The notes below the pieces were generated by a model. That model saw nothing but the letters and a program-made list of their open reading frames with translations, had not been told where the DNA came from and did no database searches. The position numbers were made by a program, and so were the translations under genes. From Kofleriaceae bacterium (GTDB lineage: Bacteria; Myxococcota_A; Polyangia; Haliangiales; Haliangiaceae): a stretch of DNA of 64,000 nucleotides. This document shows, piece after piece, positions 41,498 through 50,788 of the stretch (position 1 is the first letter of the stretch; each line of letters opens with the position of its first letter). The stretch spans positions 1 through 64,000 of the forward strand of contig JAGPCY010000034.1 in NCBI GenBank assembly GCA_018057825.1, read 5' to 3'.

Positions 41498-43596
41498 GGC
41501 GGGGCCAGGATCGAGATCGAGTAGCTGTTCTGCGAGCTGCGCCAGCCGTGGACCGCGACGTAGTACGTGCACAGCGAGGCGCAGGCCGCTGGCGCGGTGA
41601 AGCTGTAGCGCTCGTTGGAGCTGGCGCCCTGGCCCTGGGCCGCGGTGCAGGTGGCGGGCATGGCCTCCGAGCACGGCGTGAGATCGACGCCGGCGCTATC
41701 GTAGAAGTGCAGATCGAGATCGCCGGTCGCCGAGTGGGTGAAGGTCAGGTCGATCGTGACGGTCTCACCGTTGAACAGCGCCAGCTTGAAGTAGTCGTCG
41801 TCGTTGGCGCAGATCTGGCCAGCCTGGGTGAACCCGCCGTAGGTGATCTGCCGGGCCTGGTCACGGTTGTCGTCGGGCTCGAAGCGGTCGTCGGTGCACA
41901 CCGCCGGGCAGGCGCCGACCGAGCGGGCGTAGGTCAGGGTGTAGTCGTTGGGCGCGCCGGCGCCCCAGGCGTAGACCCGCACGTAGTAGGTGCCAGCGGT
42001 CAGGCACCGGCTGATGGTCTCGTTCGAGGTCGACCCGGTCGCCGACTGCAGGCGGGTGCCGGTGCCGTCGTAGAGCACGAGGTCGAGATCGCTGACCGCC
42101 ATGCCGGCCAGGGTCAGGGTCACGGTGGCGTCGGCGGTGAGGATGATCGGGAACCAGTCCTCATCGTCGTTGGAGCCATCGGCCAGCGGACAGCTCGTGA
42201 AGTCGTAGGTGGCGGGGTCGAGGTCCGGCAGGTTGGCCGCGGCCTGGGCCCGGGTGTCGTTGTCCTCGAAGATGTCGTCCTCGCACGGCGGGGCCATCGC
42301 GCAGGTCCCGGTGGTCGGCACGCACTGCCGCCCCGACGCCCCGTTGACCGAGCTCACCGGGTTGGCCGAGCAGGTGTAGCCGGTGGGGCACTCGCCGGCG
42401 ACGCCGGTGCAGCCCTGCAGGCAACTGTCGGTCTGGCCGACCCGCACGCAGTGATCGTCGGCGTCGCCGCACTGCACGTCGGCCGAGCAGCTCTCGCACA
42501 GGCCGAGGCCGCCGGCGCCGCCCGGGTTGGTGACCCGCATCTGGTAGGTGCCGGTGACCGGGGCCTGGGTCTCGTGATCGCAGGTGCCGGTGTCGTCGTC
42601 GTCGTCGTTGGCGACGATCACGTAGTAGAGGTTGGCCGCGGTGCCGGCCGGCTGGGTAGCGACCGGGTTGGGCACGTCGGCCGCCCACACGCCGTTTTGC
42701 ATCGTGCCGCTGATCAGCACCATCGTGGTCTGGGCCATGGTCGCGAGATCTGGCGGCGAGGCCGGCGCGGTCGTCGAGTAGTAGAGCAGCGGCGGCTGCT
42801 TGAGGCCGAGATCGTCGGTGATCGTGGCGTCGAGGGTCAGATCGACCACGGTCGACTCGTCGGCCGGGGTGTGGGTCACGACCGGCGCGGTGCCCGGGCA
42901 GTTGGTCTGGCCCGGCCGGCGCAAGACGATCAGGTAGTTCTTGGGGACCTTGGGGTTGTCGCCGTCGTCGGCGCCGAGCGTCAGGGTGTAGCGATCCTCG
43001 GCGTCGATCTGCTCGCGGCTCGGACACCAGTGCCAGACCGCGGCCAGGCCGCTGGTGACCTCGAGGGTCGCGCCCTCGATCAGCGGATCCTCCTCGGTGA
43101 GCGCGACCTCGGGCGAGTCCTGATCCTCGACGACGACGTCGAGGTCGAGGCACTGCCGGACCGCGAGATCGAGGGTGGTGCCGCTGCCCAGGGGCTGGCG
43201 GAACACCGGCGTGGTCTGATCGCCGACCGCGCTCTTGACCTGGATCGTCACGGTGACGGTGGTGTCGTGGTCGCCGTCCGAGGCGACGAAGTCGAAGTGC
43301 CACGTGCCGACGTCGGCGGCCAGCGGCCGCCAGCGGAACAGGCCGGTGCCCGCCGGCGTCGTGGCGATCGAGGCGCGCTCGCCGAGGTCGGGGACGTCGG
43401 AGCGGAAGGAGTAGCTGAGCGCGTCGCCGTCAGGGTCGGTCGCGCGCAGGGTCAAGGTCAGGTCGGCCCCCACCGCCACGATCTGATCGTCGATCGAGTC
43501 GAGCACCGGCGCGGCCCCGCCGCCACAGGCCACCAGAGTAGCCAGGAGCGACAAGGCGATCGCGGGTCGCGACGATCGGGGTGATAGCAGCCGCAT
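41494..43596 (-). CDS. Secreted lipoprotein with Ig-like, Cys-rich and two PPC domains
   Basis: A 700-residue predicted lipoprotein (lipobox LVAC, Cys24). Domains in order: cadherin/Ig-like He_PIG type (about 30-130, LDSIDDQIVAVGADLTLTLR), a second sandwich region (about 130-390), a Cys-rich EGF-like block (about 395-470, CESCSADVQCGDADDHC, GYTCSANP), then two bacterial pre-peptidase C-terminal domains (about 475-590 and 595-700; DIFEDNDTRAQAA and DRFEPDDNRDQARQI each open one). PPC domains usually accompany secreted proteases, which fits the coupled metallopeptidase directly downstream (GTGA overlap). ATG 43596 has a strong GGAGGAG site. Probably an adhesin or protease partner. Confidence 0.85.
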   Translation of the reverse strand: MRLLSPRSSRPAIALSLLATLVACGGGAAPVLDSIDDQIVAVGADLTLTLRATDPDGDALSYSFRSDVPDLGERASIATTPAGTGLFRWRPLAADVGTWHFDFVASDGDHDTTVTVTIQVKSAVGDQTTPVFRQPLGSGTTLDLAVRQCLDLDVVVEDQDSPEVALTEEDPLIEGATLEVTSGLAAVWHWCPSREQIDAEDRYTLTLGADDGDNPKVPKNYLIVLRRPGQTNCPGTAPVVTHTPADESTVVDLTLDATITDDLGLKQPPLLYYSTTAPASPPDLATMAQTTMVLISGTMQNGVWAADVPNPVATQPAGTAANLYYVIVANDDDDDTGTCDHETQAPVTGTYQMRVTNPGGAGGLGLCESCSADVQCGDADDHCVRVGQTDSCLQGCTGVAGECPTGYTCSANPVSSVNGASGRQCVPTTGTCAMAPPCEDDIFEDNDTRAQAAANLPDLDPATYDFTSCPLADGSNDDEDWFPIILTADATVTLTLAGMAVSDLDLVLYDGTGTRLQSATGSTSNETISRCLTAGTYYVRVYAWGAGAPNDYTLTYARSVGACPAVCTDDRFEPDDNRDQARQITYGGFTQAGQICANDDDYFKLALFNGETVTIDLTFTHSATGDLDLHFYDSAGVDLTPCSEAMPATCTAAQGQGASSNERYSFTAPAACASLCTYYVAVHGWRSSQNSYSISILAPP

Positions 43597-43714
43597 GATC
43601 TCCTCCAGTTGCCGATGGTAACCCAACACGCGGCCGGGCCAACGCAACGATCGGGCCAGGCGGCGACGCGGCCACCGACCACCTGTGGCCGCGGTCACGG
43701 CGCAGGCGGGCAGG

Positions 43715-46700
43715 TCAGGCCTGGCACAGGGCCGCGAGGGCGGCGTGGTCCTCGCTGACCGCGAACTGCACCAGGGCGGCGACCGCGGGATCGCGCAGCC
43801 CGCTGGCCAGGTCGCTGGCCCCGGCCCGCCCGAGGAGGACCGCCAGCGGGGCGGCCGCGCCACCGGCGGCGACCAGGCCCGCGCGGTGGCCGGCGTGCTG
43901 CAACCCGCGGTGCAGGACCCGGTGGTCGAAGGCCGCGGCGTCGATGGCCAGGGCGTGGGGTCGCAGCTCGGCCAGGAGCCCCGACGGGATCAGGCGCTTC
44001 AGGCGCTGGAGCTGAAGCCCGACCTGATCGTTGTCGACCAGGAGGTAGGGGAGCTCGGGCTGGAACAGCCGCAGGAGCGCGACCACCAGGACACCGAGCT
44101 CGTCCTCGGGCAGGCGGGCCAGGATCGCGAGGTGCGCGGTGGCCAGGCGCAAGGCCCCGGCGGCGGCGAACCGCACCGCGGCCAGGCGATTGCCGTCGGC
44201 GATCGCGCTGCCGATGACTAGCGACAGCGGGCTGGTCGGCTCGGCGACCATGGCGTAGGGCTGGCGGCTCGAGATGTAGACGTCGAGCTCGCCGAGCCCG
44301 AAGGCCTCGGCGACCTCCTGGGCCGCCGCCGCGACCGGGCTGTCCTTGGCGCGCACGCGATCGCCGCGGGTCACGCCGTAGGGGCGCAGATCGACGCCGA
44401 CGTGCTTGGCCACGCGATCGCCGAGGAGCGCGACGAGCTGGCGCAGGCCGGCGGACACCGCGGCCGGCCACAGGAGTTCATCGGCCTCGGCCCGGAGCAG
44501 GCCGCCGAGGTGATCGGGGGTCGGCACGCTGGCCAGCTCGGCGTCGGCGCCGGCCAGCCGGGCCAGATCGACCGCGGCGCGGTGGATGGCCCCCTGCCCG
44601 GCCACCCCGGCGTCGAGGCGCGCCCGGGCGACCCGGGCCAGGACGCGGTACGCGGTGGGATCGCTGCCGGTGGACGCGCGCTGTCGCATCGCCGCGGCGA
44701 CCATCCCGAGGTGGACCCGGATCGCGGCGGCGTCGCCGGCCGCCTCGTAGAAGCGGATGAGGGCCGACAGGGCGACGTCGCTGTCGGGCGCGGCGTCGAC
44801 GGCGAGCTGGTACGCGCGCTCAGCCTTGCGGCGATCGGCGAAGCCCTCGGCGAAGATCCGACCGACCCGGTGCAGGTGGGTGACCTTGCGCGCCGGCACG
44901 GTCTCGTTCTTGACCAGCCGCTCGCAGGCGCCGAGGGCCATGCGCCACTCGCCGGTGGCGATCCCGAGATCGGCGAGCCGCTCGAGGGCGGCCTCGTCGT
45001 CGGGGTCGTGGGCGAGCACGCGCTGGAAGGCGCGGATCGCGGCCGTCGGATCGGGCAGCCGATCGGCGTACACCATGCCGAGGCGGAAGTGGATGTTGCG
45101 CAGGACCCCCGGGTCGCGCTCGAGGCGGGCCCTGGTCTGGAGCGCGTCGGCGGCCTCGCCCCACGCGCCCTGCTCCCAGGCGATGTCCGACAGCGCCGCG
45201 ATCGCGCGCAGGTCGGCCGGGCTGTGCGAGACGATCGCCCGGTAGTGGCGCTTGGCCCGCTCGCGATCCTCGAGGAAGTTGCGGGCCAGCTCGGCGATCG
45301 CGCGGTGCAGCCCGATCTGCTCGCCGAGATCGGGCTCGACCTCGAGGCGGGCCTCGAGCAAGCCGGCCAGGGCCTCGTGCTCGCCCTGCTCGTCGAGCAG
45401 GAGCCGCAGGCGGATGAAGGCGTCGAGGTGCCGGGGATCGGCGGCCAGGGTCTCGCGCAGCGCGTCGACGGCGCGCTCGCCGGCCAGGGCGCGATCCATG
45501 AGCGCGACGCCGGCCAGGTGCCAGAGGCGAGCCTTGGTGGCGTCGTCGTCGGACAGCCCGGCCTCCTTGATCGCGGCCTCGGCGAAGTCGACCCAGAGCT
45601 GACCGCGAAGCGCGGCGTCGCGCCAGCCCTCGAGGGCCGGGGCGTAGCCGCCGCGCAGCTCGTTGGCCGCGCGGAAGTGCGCGAGGGCGTCGTCGAGGCG
45701 ACCGAGGTCGGTCAGGGTCTCGCCGGCCCGGGTCAGGAACGCGGCCCGGGTCCGCGGATCGGCGGCGAAGTACTCGGCGACGGCGTCCTCGAGGGCGACC
45801 AGCTCGGGCGAGGCCCCGCCGCGGCGGACCAGGCTCTCGAGGTGGAACAGCGGGCGGCGGGCCCGCGGCGCCTCGGCGAGGATGCCCTGGTAGACCGCGC
45901 GGAGCTCGTCCTCGGGGCGATCGAGCCGCTCGAGGACGAGCGCGCGATCGAGGGCGAGGGCGATGCGATCGGGGCCGGCCGGCTCGCCGGCGAGCTGGCG
46001 CTCGCGCAGGGCCGCGAGGTCCGCCCACCGCCCGGCGCCGTAGGCGCGCTCGAGCTCGCGGACCACCGCCAGCCGCGACGGATCGGCGGCGATCGCGGCC
46101 TCGATCGAGATCAGCGCGGAGGCGTCGTCGCCGCGCAGGCCACGGTCGATCGCGGCCAGCGCCTCGTAGGCGTCGGCGCGTCCGCGATCGTCGCCGGCTT
46201 CCTCGGCCAAGCGGAGCTCGGCCAGCGCCAGGGCGGTGATCGGGCCAGCCTCGCCGACGGCGTAGGCCACGCGCTTGAGGGGCTCGGCGGCGAGCGGATA
46301 GTGCGGCCGCAGCTCGAGGGCCTTGGCGAGGAGCGCGAGGGCGCCCAGGCCGTCGCCTTGAGACGCGAGGTGCTCGCCGTCGCGCACCAAGCGCGCGAAG
46401 CCGTCGCCGCGACTGCCGTCCTGGCGGGCCACGCGCGGCGCCGGGGCGGCGTCGCCCAGGCGTCGGCGGGCGGCGGCCAGCGCGTCGTGGACGAAGGCGA
46501 GCTCCGGATGATCGTCGGCCAGGCTGGCCAGGAGGGTGGCGGCGCGGCCGGGATCGGCGGCGCGGTCGAGGTAGAGCCCAGCGGCGCGGAAGCGCAGGAG
46601 GGCGGCCTCGATGGGCGCGCGCGCCGCGATGGCCCGCGCGCGCTCCTCGTAGGCGGCGGCGACGTCGCCCCATTGCCCCGCGGCGGCGCCGAGGGCGACG

Positions 46701-49700
46701 GTGGCGGCCAGGCGACGGGGATCGTCGCCACTGACCTCGCGGACGATCTCGTCGACGGTGTCCCAGCCGGCGCCGGCGGCGGCGGCGGCGCGCGCGCGGG
46801 CCAGCGCCAGCGTAGCGGCGGCGGCGGGCGACTCGGCGGCGGCCTGGGCGCGGGTCCACGCGGCGGCGATGGTCGCCGGGTCGCCGGTCGAGGCCGACAG
46901 CACCAGGGCTCGGGCCAGGGCGACCGCAGGATCGCCGCCGGCGTCGATGACCTCGCCCCAGGCGGCCAGGGCGCGGGCGATCGAGGCCGGATCGTCGGGG
47001 GTCGCGGCGGCGTCGGCGGCCGCGGCCGCCCGCCCGGTCCACAGCCGCGGCTCGACGCGCTCGTCGGAGCGCGCCGCGATCGCCGCCAGGAGGGCGGCGC
47101 GATCCGCCGGGCGCCCCACCGCCCCGAGGACGTCGGCCCAGGCGTCGGCGGCAGCGGGGCTGTCGACGTCGGTCGGAGATGGCACGAGGGCGGCCGCGGC
47201 GGCCAGGTCGCCCGCGGCGGCGAACAGCGTCGCCGCGCGGACGCGATCGAGCTCAGCGCCAGCGCCGGCGCTCACGCGGCCCTCCCAGACCCGGGCGGCG
47301 GCAGCGAACTCCCCGGCCGCCAGGTGGCCGTCGGCGAGGGCAGCCTGAGCCAGCACGTCGCCGGGCTCGGCGCTGAGCGCGGCCCGGTAGCCGGCGGCTG
47401 CGGCCGCGGCGTCGGGCGCGCGGTGGGCGGCCCACAGCGAGGCGGCGCGACGCAGCGCCGGATCGACGGCGCGCGCGGCCAGGGCGGCCAGCTCGGCGGT
47501 CGGCGGCTCTGTGCCGGCCATGGCCCGGCCGAGGACCGCGGCCTGGACCGTCGGATCGTCGGGGGCCAGCGCGGCGGCGCCCGCGAGGAGCGACGGCTCG
47601 GCGGCGGCGCCCTCGAGGAGGAGCGCGGCGCGGACCGCGGGCTCGGTGACCCGGTCGGCCAGGGCCGAGGTGGCGGCGGCCGCGGCGTCGCCGCGCAGCG
47701 CGCCCAGGTGGCCGGCCAAGGCCGAGGGATCGGCGGCGACCGCGGCGGCGAACGAGGCGGTGGCGCGCGGGCGATCGCCCTTGCGCTCGGCCAGGTGACC
47801 GCGGGCGGTGTCGACCGCCGCGCGCAGCGCGGGATCGGCGATGACCGCACCGAGCCGGTCGAGGGCCTCGTCGAGCTCGTCGGCGCGGCCGTCGAGGAAG
47901 GCCAGCTCGAGCTGGGCCAGGAGCGCGCGCACGTCGCCGCCGGCGGTGTCGAGGAGCTCACCGACCGCCACCCGAGCCAGGTCCTGCTCCGAGGCCGCCA
48001 TCAGCAGATCGACCCGATGCAGGGCCAAGGCCCGGCGCTCGAGGGGCCCGGCGACCCCGAGCTCGACGTCGAGGTGGGTCGTGGCCTCGGCGAGATCGCC
48101 GGCGCCGCGCGCGATCCGGCGCAGACCGCGCAGCGCCGCGGTGGCCCGCGGATCGGCGAGGAGCGCGGCGTCGTAGCTGGCGCGCGCGCGCTCGCCGTCG
48201 CCCAGGCGCTCATACAGCCGGCCGGCCTCGACGCGCAGGACCGCCTGCTGGTGAGGATCGTCGATGGTCTCGAGCTCGCGCTCGAGGCGCAGGATGCCGC
48301 GGGCCGCGGCCTCGCCCGGATCGAAGCCGGTGGTCGGATCGACCTGCTCCGGCAGCGCCAGCGCGTCGAGGTCGAGGCGCGGCAGCGCCGACGCGAACAG
48401 CGCCGCCGGCAGCGCGACGGCGGGCGCGATCGGCGACAGCGGCACCGGCGCCGCGGCGGCGGGCAGAGGCGCGACGGGAGCGAGCGGCGGCGTGGGCGCG
48501 GGCGCGGGCGCCGGCGCCGAGCCGACCGGGGCGACGAGCTCGGGGACCGCCAGCGCCCGCGGCGGCGGCGGCACGCCGATCTTGGTCTGGCCCGAGGCGT
48601 CGTCGGCGAACGGGTTGGCGACGACGACGGGTGGCGGCGGCGCCGGCGGATCCTCGACGACCGCGGTCAGCTCGACGTCGAGGTCGGGCTCCTCGGCGCC
48701 GATCGCGGGGAGGCCCGCCCCGTCGGCGTCGAGGGCCTCGTCGAGGGTCAGGGCGGCCGGCGCCTCGGGCGGGGCCTCGAGCACCAGCTCGTCGACCGCG
48801 GCCAGCGCGTCGTGGGCCGCCGCGGACGCCGCCGAAACCGGGTGAGAACCCGCGCCGGCGAAGGCGCCAGACTCGGCGATCGGCTCGGGCACGGCCTCGA
48901 CCACGCCATCGTGCAGGAGCGCCGCGATCGCCGGATCGGCGGCGGTGGGCGCCTCGGCGGACAGCTCGACCGCCGCCGGCTCGTCGGCCAGCGGCTCGTC
49001 GACCGGCGGCTCGTCGACCGCCAGCTCGACGGCGACCGGTTCGTCGGCGACCGGCTCGTCGACCGCCAGCTCGACCACCGCCGGTTCGGCGGCGACCGGC
49101 TCGTCGGCGATCGGCTCGTCGACCGCCAGCTCGACCACCGCCGGTTCGGCGGCGACCGGCTCGTCGACCGCCAGCTCGACCGCCGGCGCCGCCGGGGCGA
49201 CCCGGGCGAACCCCGGCGAACGCTCGCCGACCGGCGTGACCTCGTGGCCCGCGAACTCGGCGATCGCCGCGTCGAGGCCGAGATCGTCCTCGGCCGGCGC
49301 CGGCGCGCCGACGTCGAGGGCCAGCTCGGGCTCGTCGTCGATGGCCCCGACCGCGACGGGCCGCGGCGCCGGCGCCATCGTTGTGGACGGGCGGTCGCCG
49401 GGCCGGCGCACGACGTTCGACGTCACCCGGCGGGCCGAGGCCGGGGTGCCGGTCACCTCGTCGTCGTCGCCGCCGATCTCGATGTCGGCGTAGAAATCCT
49501 CGTCGGGGACGACCGGCTCAGGCGGCGGCTGGTAGCCGGTCGCCGGGGTCGGCCGCGACTGCCGCGGGTCCTCGCGCTGGGCCAGGCGCTCGAGCTCGCG
49601 GATGTCGGCGACCCGGGTCGACTCGGGCCCGGCGAAGCCTCCGGTGCTCTCGGGCCGCTTGCGCGCCGGGGGCCCACCGCGCCGCACGATCGACGGTCCC

Positions 49701-50788
49701 GCGCGCGGCGGCCGCTTGGCGGCGGCGCCGGCCTCGGCCAGGAGCTGGTCGTCGGGGTCGAGGATGCGCGTGCGGTTCGCGCGATCGAACGTGTCCTCGG
49801 ACGGATCGCGGCCGGGGTCCGACAGCTCGTCGCGGCGCGGAGTCAGCCCGCGATCCATGGTCTCGTCGATCTCGAACAGCTCGGGCGTCGCGCCGGCGAC
49901 CCGGGTCTCGTCCGGGCTGGCCCGGTGGGCCTCGCGCCGGAGCTGGTCGAGCTCGGCCGCCGAGGGCGCGAACGGATCGTCCTCGGGCTCAGCGGCCTCG
50001 AGCAGCGCCTCGGGCCGCACCGCCGAGGTCAGGACCTCGTCGTCGTCGAAGGAGGCCACCGCCGAGGTCGGCCCCAGCTCCTCGATCGGCGGCAGCGGCG
50101 GCGGCTGCCCGAGCAGCGAGCCCAGGGCCTCCGGCGGGCCGCTGAAGCCGAGATCGGAGAAGTCGGTCTCGTCGACGACCCGGGCCGACATCGGCGTCGG
50201 GCTCGGCACCGGCGTCGGCACCGGCGTCGGGGCCCGCGGTGGTGGCGGCGGCTGGGTCCGCGGCGCGGACCGGCGCGGCGAGGCGCTCGGCTCCGGCACG
50301 CGGGTGATGACGGTGACCGCCTCGACCGCCGGCGCGACTGGGCGCACCGTGACCGAGGTCGGGGCGTCGGCGACGGTCGGGTCCACCGGCCGGGCCGACA
50401 CCGTGGTCGGCGCATCGAAGGCGGCAGGCGACAGCGGCGCGGTCGTGACCACGGTGGCGTCGTCGAAGCTCGGACTGGCTGGACCCGCGACCGGCGGTCG
50501 CCCGGCCGCCGGCGCCGCCCGGGTGACGACCGAGGTCGGCCCGTCGAAGGTGGCGTCGCTGCCGGTGGCGGGCGGCGACCCCGGGCGAGGCGCCGTCGGC
50601 GCCCCCGGGCGAGGCGCGGTCGGCGAGACCGTGCGGGTCACCTCGTCGTCGCCGCCGTCGAAGGCGGCCGCCGGCGCGCCGAACAGGCTGTCGTCGACGT
50701 GCAGGGCGTCGAAGGTCTTGTCCCAGGCGTCGAGCTCGGCCAACAGATCATCGCCGAAGCCCGGCTTGTCAGAACCACCGGTGGTCAT
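43715..50788 (-). CDS. Giant TPR protein, 2357 aa, with unassigned C-terminal domain
   Basis: No signal peptide or membrane helix. Residues 1-820 are mostly disordered: a Thr-rich stretch (44-163) in which DAP/T-T-V-V-T-type motifs recur, Pro/Ala linkers, and an acidic repeat region (encoded at about 48960-49190) built on VELAVDEPVA-like units. From about 840 to 2090 the sequence is a long array of TPR-like helix pairs (AVLRVEAGRLYERLGDGERA, AERAYQLAVDAAPDSDVALS). The last 265 residues form a different, compact domain (RGDRVRAKD, GELDVYISSRQPYAMV, HRAGLVAAGG) shared with the upstream gene. ATG 50788 has GGAGGAG and overlaps the upstream stop. Probably a cytoplasmic scaffold; the process is unknown. 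Confidence 0.85.
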   Translation of the reverse strand: MTTGGSDKPGFGDDLLAELDAWDKTFDALHVDDSLFGAPAAAFDGGDDEVTRTVSPTAPRPGAPTAPRPGSPPATGSDATFDGPTSVVTRAAPAAGRPPVAGPASPSFDDATVVTTAPLSPAAFDAPTTVSARPVDPTVADAPTSVTVRPVAPAVEAVTVITRVPEPSASPRRSAPRTQPPPPPRAPTPVPTPVPSPTPMSARVVDETDFSDLGFSGPPEALGSLLGQPPPLPPIEELGPTSAVASFDDDEVLTSAVRPEALLEAAEPEDDPFAPSAAELDQLRREAHRASPDETRVAGATPELFEIDETMDRGLTPRRDELSDPGRDPSEDTFDRANRTRILDPDDQLLAEAGAAAKRPPRAGPSIVRRGGPPARKRPESTGGFAGPESTRVADIRELERLAQREDPRQSRPTPATGYQPPPEPVVPDEDFYADIEIGGDDDEVTGTPASARRVTSNVVRRPGDRPSTTMAPAPRPVAVGAIDDEPELALDVGAPAPAEDDLGLDAAIAEFAGHEVTPVGERSPGFARVAPAAPAVELAVDEPVAAEPAVVELAVDEPIADEPVAAEPAVVELAVDEPVADEPVAVELAVDEPPVDEPLADEPAAVELSAEAPTAADPAIAALLHDGVVEAVPEPIAESGAFAGAGSHPVSAASAAAHDALAAVDELVLEAPPEAPAALTLDEALDADGAGLPAIGAEEPDLDVELTAVVEDPPAPPPPVVVANPFADDASGQTKIGVPPPPRALAVPELVAPVGSAPAPAPAPTPPLAPVAPLPAAAAPVPLSPIAPAVALPAALFASALPRLDLDALALPEQVDPTTGFDPGEAAARGILRLERELETIDDPHQQAVLRVEAGRLYERLGDGERARASYDAALLADPRATAALRGLRRIARGAGDLAEATTHLDVELGVAGPLERRALALHRVDLLMAASEQDLARVAVGELLDTAGGDVRALLAQLELAFLDGRADELDEALDRLGAVIADPALRAAVDTARGHLAERKGDRPRATASFAAAVAADPSALAGHLGALRGDAAAAATSALADRVTEPAVRAALLLEGAAAEPSLLAGAAALAPDDPTVQAAVLGRAMAGTEPPTAELAALAARAVDPALRRAASLWAAHRAPDAAAAAAGYRAALSAEPGDVLAQAALADGHLAAGEFAAAARVWEGRVSAGAGAELDRVRAATLFAAAGDLAAAAALVPSPTDVDSPAAADAWADVLGAVGRPADRAALLAAIAARSDERVEPRLWTGRAAAAADAAATPDDPASIARALAAWGEVIDAGGDPAVALARALVLSASTGDPATIAAAWTRAQAAAESPAAAATLALARARAAAAAGAGWDTVDEIVREVSGDDPRRLAATVALGAAAGQWGDVAAAYEERARAIAARAPIEAALLRFRAAGLYLDRAADPGRAATLLASLADDHPELAFVHDALAAARRRLGDAAPAPRVARQDGSRGDGFARLVRDGEHLASQGDGLGALALLAKALELRPHYPLAAEPLKRVAYAVGEAGPITALALAELRLAEEAGDDRGRADAYEALAAIDRGLRGDDASALISIEAAIAADPSRLAVVRELERAYGAGRWADLAALRERQLAGEPAGPDRIALALDRALVLERLDRPEDELRAVYQGILAEAPRARRPLFHLESLVRRGGASPELVALEDAVAEYFAADPRTRAAFLTRAGETLTDLGRLDDALAHFRAANELRGGYAPALEGWRDAALRGQLWVDFAEAAIKEAGLSDDDATKARLWHLAGVALMDRALAGERAVDALRETLAADPRHLDAFIRLRLLLDEQGEHEALAGLLEARLEVEPDLGEQIGLHRAIAELARNFLEDRERAKRHYRAIVSHSPADLRAIAALSDIAWEQGAWGEAADALQTRARLERDPGVLRNIHFRLGMVYADRLPDPTAAIRAFQRVLAHDPDDEAALERLADLGIATGEWRMALGACERLVKNETVPARKVTHLHRVGRIFAEGFADRRKAERAYQLAVDAAPDSDVALSALIRFYEAAGDAAAIRVHLGMVAAAMRQRASTGSDPTAYRVLARVARARLDAGVAGQGAIHRAAVDLARLAGADAELASVPTPDHLGGLLRAEADELLWPAAVSAGLRQLVALLGDRVAKHVGVDLRPYGVTRGDRVRAKDSPVAAAAQEVAEAFGLGELDVYISSRQPYAMVAEPTSPLSLVIGSAIADGNRLAAVRFAAAGALRLATAHLAILARLPEDELGVLVVALLRLFQPELPYLLVDNDQVGLQLQRLKRLIPSGLLAELRPHALAIDAAAFDHRVLHRGLQHAGHRAGLVAAGGAAAPLAVLLGRAGASDLASGLRDPAVAALVQFAVSEDHAALAALCQA

